36,685 nucleotides of DNA from an uncultured Candidatus Saccharibacteria bacterium (lineage in GTDB: Bacteria > Patescibacteria > Saccharimonadia > Saccharimonadales > CAMLKC01): positions 1-36,685 of the forward strand of contig CAMLDM010000006.1 in assembly GCA_946479025.1 (NCBI GenBank), written 5' to 3'. The translations under genes and the position numbers were made by a program. Below, one piece after another: positions 6,184-13,397 of this stretch; within the stretch, counting starts at the first letter, position 1, and the number at the start of each line of letters is the position of its first letter. Under the pieces are notes generated by a model. That model did not search any database and was not told the DNA's origin. It worked only from the letters and a program-made list of their open reading frames with translations.

Positions 6184-8484
6184 CTATGCCTCGCACACGC
6201 CGCCTGCACACGCTAATTCTTTTGCCCCTGTCGTCTGGTCGTCCTGTTCAAAAACGACCAGCCTTGAGAAATCCAACTTGCCGAGCGCCTTGGCCCGCTC
6301 TTCGTACTCCCGCTCGCTGATTTCTTCATATGGCGCCAGCTGGTAGACATGGTCGTTACGCGGCAGGAATGACAGGCCGCCTACGATATCCCAGTTCTCA
6401 TACACAAAGTTGGCAACGGCCAACCACTCGTCATCGCCAACATAGATAGTGACGGACGGATTATGTTCGGTAAAGTGCAGCTTGAGCCGCTTCCATTCCT
6501 CCAGCATAGTAAGGGCTGGCACGTCCGCTGCAACGATCGCTCCTTCGGGCGCCTTGACCGGAAATTCCAGTACCATAGTCGTTGCCGTAGAGGTTGAATA
6601 GCCAATCTCTGGATAGACGGGCACGCCTTGCTCTTCCGCCAGTTTCAAAAGCGGGTCATTGACGCTAATACGCACGCGACGAATGTAATACTTAGCAAAC
6701 CATGGATGCATGCCCGAACCAACGCCAAGCAACTGGCCGGAGTTTCCGTGCGGCTTTACGCATGTCACCGCCGTGGAAGGGCGGGCGCCAAATCGCTTTG
6801 CGTATAGCCTGTTCGCCTTTACCGACTCATCTCGCAAAGTCTCGAGGTTGACATCGTTGCGGACGATTTTATTGTCGTAATAGCCGGTAATCGAAACGCC
6901 AAGCAGCTGCTCCTCCTCGCAGTTTTTGCGCCAGATACCATCAAGGTAGCCAAAGTTCGTAAGTGTCGCCTGGTACGTGCCGATAAGCGCGGCGAGGCGC
7001 ATTTTACGAGTCAGGCTCGCCATATCATCCTGTGGCCGCACGACGATCGATGTCAAGTTGCAAAACTGCTTGGAGCGCAGATAAATCTCGCCACATGGGT
7101 TTACGCCCATCTGCGGCTGATCCGCAATTGTCTTCCACCTGCGTGGCGGCACCTGCCTCTCCAGCCCGCCACGGTTAAATATGCCCCGTTCGCCGCTACC
7201 CGACGTCACCAGCGCCGTCCACTCTTCCAGAAAATCACCGGCGGAAGGTTTTTCCTCATAAACCGCAGAATTGTTGGCCATAGAGCGCTGCCCCTCAGTT
7301 TGCCAGAAAGTGCCTTTTTTAGCATCGCGCATAGCCTGATCGTCGAGCGCCGATAGCGAGATGAGCGCCGAACGGCGGACGCCGCCCGCTACGACAATCA
7401 GTCCGATCTGGCAGATGATGTCGTGCAGGTCGATCGTCGAGAGTCGTCTCCCCTGGCGCGAAAGAATTTTCGTACGCGTAAACACCATGAGGTTACGAAG
7501 CGGCATCGGCCCCGAGGAGCGGCCGCCCATGGTCACGAGACGCGCGCCCGCCGGGCGAAGCTGTGAATAATCAATATGCACGTCGTATCCCGACGCCCAC
7601 GCGTCACACGCTTGAACAAACGCCCTGCACCATCCTTCCTTGCTGTCTTCCACGACGATCGGCGACCGCTTTTTGCCAGTCTGCTTCTTGATTTGAGGGA
7701 ACTTTTCAACGTTTTCGGGTTCCGCCGCAAATCCGCATCCCGCACCGCACATCGAAACGTACATTATTTCGGATAGATCCCGCCAGGAGGTCGGCGCGAT
7801 GTATGCGCAGTTGTAGGCGCAAACATTCGTGGCCTCGCATGCATCTCCAGCCGACCAAAGCAGGCGCATCGAGGGACAAATCTCCCGGTTTATAATTGCC
7901 GTACGCACTTCCTGATACTCAGCATCGCTCAACCTTTTTCCCAGCTTACCCTGCATATACCCCATAAAGCGGTCCACGGCCTCGATCCAGGTCTCGCGCC
8001 GTCCGAGTTCGTCACGCCAACGCGCGTAGAACTGGTAAAAAATAAACTCCTGGTATGACGAATCAAAATACGCGGCACTCTCGGAAACCTTGTCGCGCAC
8101 TTCCTGCGAAACCGCACGCTCAAGCTCCCGTTTGCGCGCGTGCTCTTCCCGGTACAAAATAAACGCTTTGGCCGTTGTGGTGTAGTCGGCAAGCATTAGC
8201 TGACGTTCAACCTCATCCTGAATTGCCTCGACGTTTGGTATGAATCCTTTGTATTTCTTCGCGTCCTGCATCAAAGTGCTGGCTACCTTGTGTGCCACGA
8301 CAATCGCCTCATCGGGCGTACCTTCGGTGGTTTCACGCATCGATTTCTCAATGGCATTAGCGATTTTACTGAATTCAAACGGCACTACACGACCATTTCT
8401 TTTTTGTGTTTGTGATAAGTATTTCTTGTACGCCCGTACTGCGGGTTGCGCGTCCAGGGTAGCATCAAATGCAGGTTCTTTCAC
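6184..8484 (-). CDS. nrdJ: AdoCbl-dependent (class II) ribonucleoside-triphosphate reductase
   Basis: This 766-aa protein reduces ribonucleotides to deoxyribonucleotides with a cobalamin-made thiyl radical. An N-terminal ATP cone (about residues 33-113) precedes the barrel. NPCGEI holds the thiyl Cys464 with Asn462 and Glu466, and FCNL holds the redox Cys475, 11 residues later as in the Lactobacillus leichmannii monomeric enzyme (408/419). The C-terminal shuttle pair is CAGGVC (Cys759, Cys764). GSGMHPWFAKYYIRRVR and LSFLPRNDHVYQLAPYEEI are family blocks. The GTG at 8484 is preferred because AGAGGG lies 8 nt upstream; an in-frame TTG at 8490 is too close. Expression is probably controlled by the CRP-like site at 8564-8579. 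No cobalamin riboswitch is seen. Confidence 0.93.
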   Translation of the reverse strand: MKEPAFDATLDAQPAVRAYKKYLSQTQKRNGRVVPFEFSKIANAIEKSMRETTEGTPDEAIVVAHKVASTLMQDAKKYKGFIPNVEAIQDEVERQLMLADYTTTAKAFILYREEHARKRELERAVSQEVRDKVSESAAYFDSSYQEFIFYQFYARWRDELGRRETWIEAVDRFMGYMQGKLGKRLSDAEYQEVRTAIINREICPSMRLLWSAGDACEATNVCAYNCAYIAPTSWRDLSEIMYVSMCGAGCGFAAEPENVEKFPQIKKQTGKKRSPIVVEDSKEGWCRAFVQACDAWASGYDVHIDYSQLRPAGARLVTMGGRSSGPMPLRNLMVFTRTKILSRQGRRLSTIDLHDIICQIGLIVVAGGVRRSALISLSALDDQAMRDAKKGTFWQTEGQRSMANNSAVYEEKPSAGDFLEEWTALVTSGSGERGIFNRGGLERQVPPRRWKTIADQPQMGVNPCGEIYLRSKQFCNLTSIVVRPQDDMASLTRKMRLAALIGTYQATLTNFGYLDGIWRKNCEEEQLLGVSITGYYDNKIVRNDVNLETLRDESVKANRLYAKRFGARPSTAVTCVKPHGNSGQLLGVGSGMHPWFAKYYIRRVRISVNDPLLKLAEEQGVPVYPEIGYSTSTATTMVLEFPVKAPEGAIVAADVPALTMLEEWKRLKLHFTEHNPSVTIYVGDDEWLAVANFVYENWDIVGGLSFLPRNDHVYQLAPYEEISEREYEERAKALGKLDFSRLVVFEQDDQTTGAKELACAGGVCEA

Positions 8485-8535
8485 TTTCAATTCCCTCTAT
8501 TTTATTGTTTCGTGGCCCTCCGCCAGCTAGGCTAC

Positions 8536-8579
8536 AGTATAGGGTTTCGACGCATAAAAAACCTGTGACAGCCGTCACA
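8536..8579 (-). promoter_or_regulatory. CRP-like operator and promoter of nrdJ-cobO
   Basis: TGTGACAGCCGTCACA (8564-8579) is followed on the minus strand, 22 bp later, by a TATACT -10 (8536-8541). The centre lies near -42, class II position, and there is no good -35. The outer twelve bases are identical to the site at 1939-1954, and the -10 hexamer is also identical. The leader to the GTG start is about 45 nt. Confidence 0.75.
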
Positions 8580-8762
8580 ATTTGTACGCATTAGAAACGC
8601 GAATATAACGAGTTATTATAAACTGTTGTTTTTTCGTCATTTCGCTTGCGCTTTCTGCTCCATTCATGTATTCTACTAATCAGCGAAGGTTACAAAAACA
8701 AACATTTAGCTCCAACAAAAAATATGTTGTGACTGATCGCTCTACGATAACCCACCACAATA
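8580..8762. other. Intergenic region with a possible short plus-strand transcript
   Basis: No credible coding sequence is present. On the plus strand TTGTAC (8582-8587), 16 bp and TATAAC (8604-8609) resemble a promoter directed away from nrdJ, on the far side of the shared CRP-like site. A strong hairpin at 8763-8794 would end a transcript of about 150-180 nt. This is a weak candidate for a small RNA. Confidence 0.3.
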
Positions 8763-8794
8763 GAAGACACCCCGGTTTTTGCCGAGGTGTCTTC
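8763..8794 (-). terminator. Strong hairpin terminator after trmD
   Basis: On the minus strand GAAGACACCTCGG pairs over 13 bp (one G-U) with CCGGGGTGTCTTC around a CAAAAA loop, 14 bp after the trmD stop. The tract after it is only weakly U-rich. The stem can also work on the plus strand. Confidence 0.7.
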
Positions 8795-8808
8795 AGTTTG
8801 CTTTGTAT

Positions 8809-9462
8809 TTATTCTGCCTTGAAAGAGTTTTCGCCGCGCCACTTGGCGATGGCCGCGTGATTGCCGCTGAGCAGCACCTCGGGAACTTTCATGCCCCTGA
8901 AATCCTCCGGTCGCGTGTATTGCGGAAATTCGAGCGTTTCACCGTCGCTGAAGCTTTCGATCTCGGCGCTCATCTCCCCGCCGAGTACGCCGGGAATCAA
9001 CCGCACGATACTGTCGATAATCGTCATAGCCGGCAACTCGCCGCCCGTCAATACATAATCGCCTACGCTCACCTGCTCGTCTACAAGCGTCGTAATCCGC
9101 TCATCATAACCCTCATAGCGGCCGCAAATAAAAATAATGCCGCGGTCGTCATCTGCCCACTGCTGTGCCATAGACTGCTTCCAGCGCTGCCCGCGCGGCG
9201 TCATAAGTGCAACCTTTGCCGTCGGATCAGCTTCCTTTGCTTTTTCAACCGCCGCGAACAAAGGCTCGGGCTTGAGTAGCATGCCGTCACCGCCGCCATA
9301 CGGCGTGTCGTCCACTTGCCTTCGAGGACCGAGGCCAAACTCACGTAAGTTAACCAACTCAAACTGAGCAGCGCCTTCTTTTTGCGCCTTCCACATCATC
9401 GAGGTGTTCAATACGCCGTTGAACATCTCCGGAAATAAGGTTATGATCTGGATTTTTTTCAT
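8809..9462 (-). CDS. trmD: tRNA (guanine37-N1)-methyltransferase
   Basis: This 217-aa SPOUT-class enzyme methylates G37 next to the anticodon to prevent frameshifting. Recognised blocks are the N-terminal IQIITLFPEMF, PYGGGDGMLLKPEP, LMTPRGQRWKQ, FICGRYEGYDERI (knot and SAM site), VSVGDYVLTGGELPA, and the C-terminal VPEVLLSGNHAAIAKWR. It is about 20-30 residues shorter than the usual protein, missing only the last helix. The start at 9462 is the one matching family N-termini. A TACACT -10 box ends 7 nt upstream, so the leader is about 1 nt and there is no Shine-Dalgarno. It is separated here from rpsP by two orphan genes and khpA. Confidence 0.95.
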   Translation of the reverse strand: MKKIQIITLFPEMFNGVLNTSMMWKAQKEGAAQFELVNLREFGLGPRRQVDDTPYGGGDGMLLKPEPLFAAVEKAKEADPTAKVALMTPRGQRWKQSMAQQWADDDRGIIFICGRYEGYDERITTLVDEQVSVGDYVLTGGELPAMTIIDSIVRLIPGVLGGEMSAEIESFSDGETLEFPQYTRPEDFRGMKVPEVLLSGNHAAIAKWRGENSFKAE

Positions 9463-9469
9463 CTTTACT

Positions 9470-9520
9470 AGTGTAGCACCTCTGATAAATATTGACAAAC
9501 TATATATTTTATTGTAACAT
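9470..9520. promoter_or_regulatory. Divergent promoters with overlapping -35 boxes
   Basis: Minus strand: TTGTCA (9493-9498), 17 bp, TACACT (9470-9475) drives trmD. Plus strand: TTGACA (9492-9497), 17 bp, TAACAT (9515-9520) drives the 87-aa orphan gene. The two -35 hexamers share five bases, so RNA polymerase cannot occupy both at once. Confidence 0.65.
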
Positions 9521-9559
9521 GTAAACGGTAGAAGACACCGCTTACTTCCGGGAGGAACC

Positions 9560-9823
9560 ATGCAGAACTGGATGGTACGCCAGCTGATGAACGACCCCAC
9601 GTTCCAGCAGGCGCTGACCAACCGCACGGCTGCAGGCGACCCCCACGCCGAGCAGGTTACGAATCAGATTGAAATCGTACGTGCACTCAAACGCACACAC
9701 CAGCCAACGAGTATTCACTTCGAGATGCCCTGCCGGGATCTCGCCGAGCTTGTGGCCGCGTACCTGACAGCGCACAATGAGCTGGGTTTCTACTTCCCCA
9801 AAGGACACCGTCCGACCGCCTGA
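9560..9823 (+). CDS. Small orphan protein of unknown function
   Basis: This 87-aa soluble, His- and Gln-rich protein has no signal peptide or membrane segment. I do not recognise a family. Codon use is more GC-biased than its neighbours: about 64 of 87 codons end in G or C. It has a consensus promoter (TTGACA-17-TAACAT), a leader of about 30 nt and a GGGAGGAA ribosome site, so it is transcribed alone and against the surrounding housekeeping genes. The frame ends just before a GTGCCC-TTCG-GGGCAC hairpin. Acquisition by transfer is possible but unproven. Confidence 0.7.
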   Translation: MQNWMVRQLMNDPTFQQALTNRTAAGDPHAEQVTNQIEIVRALKRTHQPTSIHFEMPCRDLAELVAAYLTAHNELGFYFPKGHRPTA

Positions 9824-9830
9824 GCGGCCC

Positions 9831-9846
9831 GTGCCCTTCGGGGCAC
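9831..9846 (+). terminator. TTCG-capped hairpin after the orphan gene
   Basis: GTGCCC pairs perfectly with GGGCAC around a TTCG tetraloop, 7 bp after the stop. It lacks a U tract, so terminator function is uncertain. Confidence 0.4.
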
Positions 9847-9903
9847 TACCAAAGCAATGTATCCTCATAGATTTCTTTGTTGGTGAAACAGAAGTGTGAT
9901 AAA

Positions 9904-9937
9904 GCCCCCGGCAGCCGCCGAAGGCTCTACCAGGGGC
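9904..9937 (-). terminator. Terminator after the 117-aa orphan gene
   Basis: On the minus strand GCCCCTGG pairs with CCGGGGGC (one G-U), with an inner AGCC/GGCT stem, followed by TTTAT. It lies 10 bp after the stop of the gene at 9948-10301. Confidence 0.65.
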
Positions 9938-9947
9938 AAAGTACCCT

Positions 9948-10301
9948 TTATTCTTCTACGGAAGTGTGCGGCTCGTAAGCCACGACACAGATGGGAACCT
10001 GGAGGCCGAGGCCCTCCTGGATAGCCCTCTCAGCGCCCCGGATATCATCCGAAGTGATGATCGGGATTTCATGCTCAAAAGCAACGGAATCCAAATCGCC
10101 ACCATCCATGATGAACTGGACGCGCGCCCTGTAGCAAGATCCCATGGGAGCCGCCAGAGGCAAGTAGCTCCATCCGAGAAGTTCCTTGCGAGTTGGGAGC
10201 AAGAGATCGAGCGCAAGCACCAGCTGATTTGCACTACTGGCATATAGCACCTGCGACGCAACTGCACCGTCGGCCTCGAACGCTACGAGAAATGCGTGCA
10301 T
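9948..10301 (-). CDS. Small orphan protein of unknown function
   Basis: This 117-aa soluble protein has alternating hydrophobic strands and helices and no membrane segment. It reads like a compact alpha/beta domain (MHAFLVAFEADG at the start, IICV-like core strands near the end), but I cannot place it in a family. A strong GGGGGAGGA ribosome site precedes the ATG, and a terminator follows the stop, so it is a single-gene unit. The upstream promoter is unclear: TTGACG with CATTCT at 17 bp, or a lone TATAAA. It lies between trmD and khpA, which are usually close together, so it looks like an insertion into that block. Confidence 0.65.
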   Translation of the reverse strand: MHAFLVAFEADGAVASQVLYASSANQLVLALDLLLPTRKELLGWSYLPLAAPMGSCYRARVQFIMDGGDLDSVAFEHEIPIITSDDIRGAERAIQEGLGLQVPICVVAYEPHTSVEE

Positions 10302-10402
10302 GCTTTCCTCCCCCTAACTCTGTTGGTACGAGTGATAACACCTGTTTATAGAATGCCAGAAACTAAGATAGCCGTCAATCAAAGGGTGGCGCTCCTCCAA
10401 AA

Positions 10403-10437
10403 TCACGAAACCCGCCAGAAAGGCGGGTATTTTCGTG
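10403..10437 (-). terminator. Hairpin terminator downstream of khpA
   Basis: TCACGAAA-CCCGCC pairs with GGCGGG-(TA)-TTTTCGTGA around an AGAAA loop. The long AT-flanked GC stem can serve either strand. It lies about 95 bp past the khpA stop on the minus strand. Confidence 0.6.
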
Positions 10438-10531
10438 ACACATACAAGGCTCTCAACAAATATGTTTTGTTGCTCGCATAGAGCTCTCTTTTTCTCGCAG
10501 TTCAAGTGTCGTTTCGTTGAACTGTTTATGA

Positions 10532-10924
10532 TTATATATCGAGATCGTCCAGTTCTGCAAGTTCTTTTCGGGTCTTTTTTGCAAGATCCGACTCGTTTTC
10601 CACATCTTCATCTGATGAGTTTTTCACAGTCTCGCTAAGATCTTCCTCAGATGTGGTAGCATAGCTTTCACGCTGGTCGTCGTTGTTGACGATTTTTAGG
10701 TTATACCGGGCGTCGTTTTTCGTGCCAAGTGCGCGCAGCAGTGTGCGCAGACTCTGGGCTGTTACTCCGCGCTTACCGATGACCCGCCCTAAGTCCTCAG
10801 GATTGACCGTGAGAGTGAGCAACACGCCTTTTTCATCGATTAACCGCTCAACGACAACGTCGTCCGGATTACCCACGAGTGATTTCACGATATATTCTAC
10901 AAATTGCTGGTCTATTGTTGACAT
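10532..10924 (-). CDS. khpA: KH-domain RNA-binding protein KhpA
   Basis: This 130-aa protein matches the YlqC/KhpA family, small KH proteins linked to the ribosomal operon and, in Firmicutes, to sRNA and cell-division control. The KH core spans residues 1-78 and carries the GxxG loop as GRVIGKRGVTAQSLRTLL. An acidic, Ser/Glu/Asp-rich tail of about 50 residues (79-130) extends beyond the usual 75-80 aa and is probably disordered. GGAGG lies just before the ATG. It has its own promoter after the rpsP terminator, so it is uncoupled from rpsP. Confidence 0.9.
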   Translation of the reverse strand: MSTIDQQFVEYIVKSLVGNPDDVVVERLIDEKGVLLTLTVNPEDLGRVIGKRGVTAQSLRTLLRALGTKNDARYNLKIVNNDDQRESYATTSEEDLSETVKNSSDEDVENESDLAKKTRKELAELDDLDI

Positions 10925-10979
10925 ATGCCCTCCGCTGTCCGTCCTCGGTCGTGCCGAAACTACTGCTTATCGTACTCTC

Positions 10980-10985
10980 ATTGTA
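10980..10985 (-). promoter_or_regulatory. Extended -10 promoter of khpA
   Basis: On the minus strand TGT-TACAAT is a TGn-extended -10. It starts just after the rpsP terminator, and no good -35 is visible. Confidence 0.4.
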
Positions 10986-10990
10986 ACACG

Positions 10991-11022
10991 AAAAACACCC
11001 GCGATTGCAAGCGGGTGTTTTT
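10991..11022 (-). terminator. Intrinsic terminator of rpsP
   Basis: On the minus strand AAAAACACCCGC pairs over 12 bp with GCGGGTGTTTTT around an 8-nt loop and runs into a T tract. It begins 16 bp after the rpsP stop. This is the clearest rho-independent terminator in the window. Confidence 0.85.
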
Positions 11023-11038
11023 ACAGAGGTAAGAATGA

Positions 11039-11401
11039 TTATTCTGCTGATTCTTCGGCAGGAGCTTCTTCCACCACTTCTTCTTTTGGCTGGTTTTTGC
11101 GAAGCTTTTCAGTGTTTTTGATAGCTTTTTGCTTGGATGCGTCAGCTTCTTTCACCCACTTCGGCAGCTTTACGCCAGCGTCCTTAAGGAGTTTTACTAC
11201 GCGAGGAGTTGGCTGCGCGCCGTTATCGAGGTATTTCTGAGCGGTTTCAACCTGGACGTTAGCCTCTTTAGTGTGAGGGTTGTAGCTACCAACGTAAGCG
11301 ACGACACGGCCGCTTGACGGGTGGCGCTGCGCTTCCTGTACGGCCAGACGGTAGACTGGGTAGCCTTTACGGCCAATACGTTGCAATCGAATTGCGAGCA
11401 T
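11039..11401 (-). CDS. rpsP: 30S ribosomal protein S16
   Basis: This 120-aa protein starts MLAIRLQRIGRKGYPVYRLA, the S16 signature, and continues with GSYNPHTKE and YLDNGAQPTPRVVKLL. The core (residues 1-80) is a normal S16 that helps assemble the 30S body. The C-terminal 40 residues are a Lys-rich stretch ending in an acidic EE-rich tail, a common extension. An AAGGAAGA ribosome site lies about 10 nt upstream. A dedicated promoter (11456-11484) lies in the end of rnc, and the leader can fold into a hairpin. Confidence 0.97.
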   Translation of the reverse strand: MLAIRLQRIGRKGYPVYRLAVQEAQRHPSSGRVVAYVGSYNPHTKEANVQVETAQKYLDNGAQPTPRVVKLLKDAGVKLPKWVKEADASKQKAIKNTEKLRKNQPKEEVVEEAPAEESAE

Positions 11402-11455
11402 AAAAATTAATCTTCCTTTACTTCTCTCTTTTAGACTTTTATTAGTTCTTGACTA

Positions 11456-11484
11456 AGTCTACACTGTTTTTCTCTTCACGTCAA
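11456..11484 (-). promoter_or_regulatory. rpsP promoter overlapping the rnc stop, with structured leader
   Basis: TTGACG (11479-11484), 17 bp, TAGACT (11456-11461) on the minus strand. The -35 contains the rnc stop codon. The rpsP leader that follows contains AGACTT/AAGTCT and TTAGT/ACTAA inverted repeats (about 11433-11461), able to form a small stem-loop. Confidence 0.6.
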
Positions 11485-12200
11485 TCTGTTTTCGCGCGTT
11501 CTTCGTAGGCTTTCAGCGCTGCGCGGGCAGCCTGCTGCTGCGCAACCTGCTTGCTAGGTCCGGTACCTTTGCCCATGATCTTGTCGTTCACGAACGCACC
11601 GAGCGTAAATACCTTATCGTGATCAGGGCCGGTTTCTTCCAGCACCCGGTAAATCGGCGTCTGGTTGTCGAGCCGCTGCGAAACTTCCTGTAGGTGAGAT
11701 TTCGGGTCGCGCCAACTGCCAGTCTCAAGAATCGTGTTAAGTTTGGCGAGAATATGCTTCTCAATAAATATCGCCGCATCCCCATAGCCACGCTCGAGAT
11801 AAATAGCGCCGATGACCGCCTCGAACGCGTTGGCGAGAATCTGTTGACGGGCGCGGGCAGAGCCATGCTTTTCGCCTTTGCTCATGCGGACCAACGGCTC
11901 ATAGCCGAGTTTGTCGCCAGCGTCGCCGATACTTTCGGTACGCACCAGAGACGAACGCCAGCTCGTCAGGATCCCCTCTGGTTCATTGTAGTTACGGAAA
12001 AGAAAATCCGTTACCACCAGCTCTAGCACGGCATCTCCTAAAAATTCAAGACGTTCGTTGTGCTCGGAGACGCTTTTTTTATGCTCATTCACGTAGCTGC
12101 GGTGAGTCAACGCCGTAATAAGATAGTCGATATTTTTGAATTCAAACCCTAGTTTTTCCCGGGCGAAATCCTGATATGGGGCGGTTTGCATGCCACTCAT
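11481..12200 (-). CDS. rnc: Ribonuclease III
   Basis: This 239-aa enzyme cleaves double-stranded RNA in rRNA maturation and mRNA turnover. The catalytic signature HNERLEFLGDAVLEL lies near residue 46, and the second metal-site block NAFEAVIGAIYLERG near 123. A double-stranded RNA-binding domain occupies about residues 162-235 (DPKSHLQEVSQ, GKGTGPSKQVAQQQAARAAL). The ATG follows the NUDIX stop directly (TAAATG), with AGGAG inside the NUDIX gene, so translation is coupled. It is part of the rpmF-nusB-NUDIX-rnc operon. Confidence 0.97.
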   Translation of the reverse strand: MSGMQTAPYQDFAREKLGFEFKNIDYLITALTHRSYVNEHKKSVSEHNERLEFLGDAVLELVVTDFLFRNYNEPEGILTSWRSSLVRTESIGDAGDKLGYEPLVRMSKGEKHGSARARQQILANAFEAVIGAIYLERGYGDAAIFIEKHILAKLNTILETGSWRDPKSHLQEVSQRLDNQTPIYRVLEETGPDHDKVFTLGAFVNDKIMGKGTGPSKQVAQQQAARAALKAYEERAKTD

Positions 12201-12695
12201 TTATAAGTTCTCCTGTCGGATCCGCTTCATGGCGAGAAGCATCAGTTTGCCAATATCCTCGTATTCAATCACGTCGAGCGCGTCATGGAACTTAAACCAC
12301 TTGATGCCGTTCATCCATTCCTCTTTCTGAATTGCGTTTGTGTCACCCTTGGCTCGCACCAGATAGATCTGCGTCGTCATCAGCACGAGACGGTCAACTC
12401 TTCGGTAGCGGAAGTGAATTTTACCAAGCCATCCCAGCACATCAGTATCGTGAAGGCCAGCTTCCTCGCCAATTTCGCGCTTTGCAGTCTGCTGCGCCGT
12501 TTCACCTTCTTCGATATGACCTTTCGGAATCGTCCAGCGGTCTTTTGCGTCCTGAATAAGCAGTATCTCCACACCGCCTTCCTTATTGCGGCGGAACACG
12601 ATGCCGCCGGCAGTCGGTTCGCGGACTATTTCCTGAATAGACGCCCGGGGGCGCTTGAAGTATTTTTTAAATCGTTCAAACTTTTGATTCTGCAT
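12201..12695 (-). CDS. NUDIX hydrolase (MutT/Ap4A-hydrolase-like)
   Basis: This 164-aa protein has a complete Nudix box, GHIEEGETAQQTAKREIGEE then AGL, starting near residue 60 and preceded by RWTIPK as in diadenosine-polyphosphate hydrolases and related house-cleaning enzymes. A basic N-terminus (FERFKKYFKRPR) precedes the domain. The ATG at 12695 has GAGGGGAA upstream. An in-frame TTG at 12716 would extend it by seven residues but has no ribosome site. It overlaps the end of nusB by 20 nt and abuts rnc. The exact substrate cannot be named from sequence. Confidence 0.85.
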   Translation of the reverse strand: MQNQKFERFKKYFKRPRASIQEIVREPTAGGIVFRRNKEGGVEILLIQDAKDRWTIPKGHIEEGETAQQTAKREIGEEAGLHDTDVLGWLGKIHFRYRRVDRLVLMTTQIYLVRAKGDTNAIQKEEWMNGIKWFKFHDALDVIEYEDIGKLMLLAMKRIRQENL

Positions 12696-13137
12696 CGTCT
12701 GATTTCCCCTCGACAAGCGTACGATAAGCGGTGCCTAAAACCCCGTTTACAAACTTGCTTGAGTTATCAGAACCAAACGCCTTGGCCAGCTCAACGGCTT
12801 CGTTGATCACTACCTTTGGCGGCACAATTTCAGAGAGATGGAGCAGCTCGTAGAGCCCCATGCGAAGAATCGTACGGTCAATCCGCGCAATCTGTTCGAT
12901 CGGCCAGTCGGGCGCTATAGGCTGGATTTTTTCATCAAGATTCGCCTGCTCAGCAATGATCCCTTTTACCAGGTCACTAACGAATTGCTTGTCTTCGATA
13001 GCAGATTCATACCGTTCTAGATTCCGTCCCAGGATCTCATCAATATCTGCCGAAACATCCTCCGACTGCGTACGGAACTCGTACTCGTAGAGGCTTTGAA
13101 GTGCGACAATGCGTCCGAGGTGGCGGTTTGAGGCCAT
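12676..13137 (-). CDS. nusB: Transcription antitermination factor NusB
   Basis: This 153-aa all-helical protein matches NusB: early arginine-rich segment and LQSLYEYEF, then IARIDRTILRMGLYELLHL and the C-terminal VVINEAVELAKAFGSDNSSKFVNGVLG. It binds boxA RNA with NusE (S10) during rRNA transcription. It is second in the rpmF-nusB-NUDIX-rnc operon and its 3' end overlaps the NUDIX gene. I found no boxA or rRNA in this window. Confidence 0.95.
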   Translation of the reverse strand: MASNRHLGRIVALQSLYEYEFRTQSEDVSADIDEILGRNLERYESAIEDKQFVSDLVKGIIAEQANLDEKIQPIAPDWPIEQIARIDRTILRMGLYELLHLSEIVPPKVVINEAVELAKAFGSDNSSKFVNGVLGTAYRTLVEGKSDDAESKV

Positions 13138-13203
13138 AGGGTTTGGTTCTTTCTTTTTTGACTAGGTTTGTTTAAGTTACCCTTTTATAGGGGCGAATAA
13201 CAG

Positions 13204-13353
13204 CTATTTTGCGAGGGCTTTGCCGGTTTCGCGCTTGGTAGTCTTAACTTTTACCGGTGATTTGCCATTGACGCGGCGAGCCAGCTTCAACACGAGATGG
13301 CTGCGACCAAGGCCGGTTTTGCGCGGGCTTTTCTGCTTTTTTGGTTGTCCCAT
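13204..13353 (-). CDS. rpmF: 50S ribosomal protein L32 (short, zinc-free form)
   Basis: This 49-residue, strongly basic protein begins MGQPKKQKSPRKTGLGRSH and continues through LVLKLARRVNGKSPVKV. The start matches the L32 pattern of a Pro-Lys-Lys N-terminus followed by a Ser/Arg-rich segment. The four zinc-binding cysteines of longer L32 proteins are absent. AAAGGAG lies about 9 nt before the ATG, and a consensus promoter lies 45 bp upstream. It heads the nusB-NUDIX-rnc operon. The L32 assignment rests on composition, N-terminus and context, so it is less certain than the neighbours. Confidence 0.68.
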   Translation of the reverse strand: MGQPKKQKSPRKTGLGRSHLVLKLARRVNGKSPVKVKTTKRETGKALAK

Positions 13354-13397
13354 AGAAAGATCTCCTTTATAGGTTTGGTGTAATAAAACTTAAGAGT

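Noticed and set aside
8485..8600. Cobalamin riboswitch before nrdJ
   Set aside because: The leader is only about 45 nt, too short, and no B12-box-like sequence is present. The CRP-like site explains regulation instead.
8666..8860. Open frame in the region after nrdJ
   Set aside because: It crosses the strong hairpin and runs antisense into the trmD end, with no ribosome site and a composition unlike a protein.
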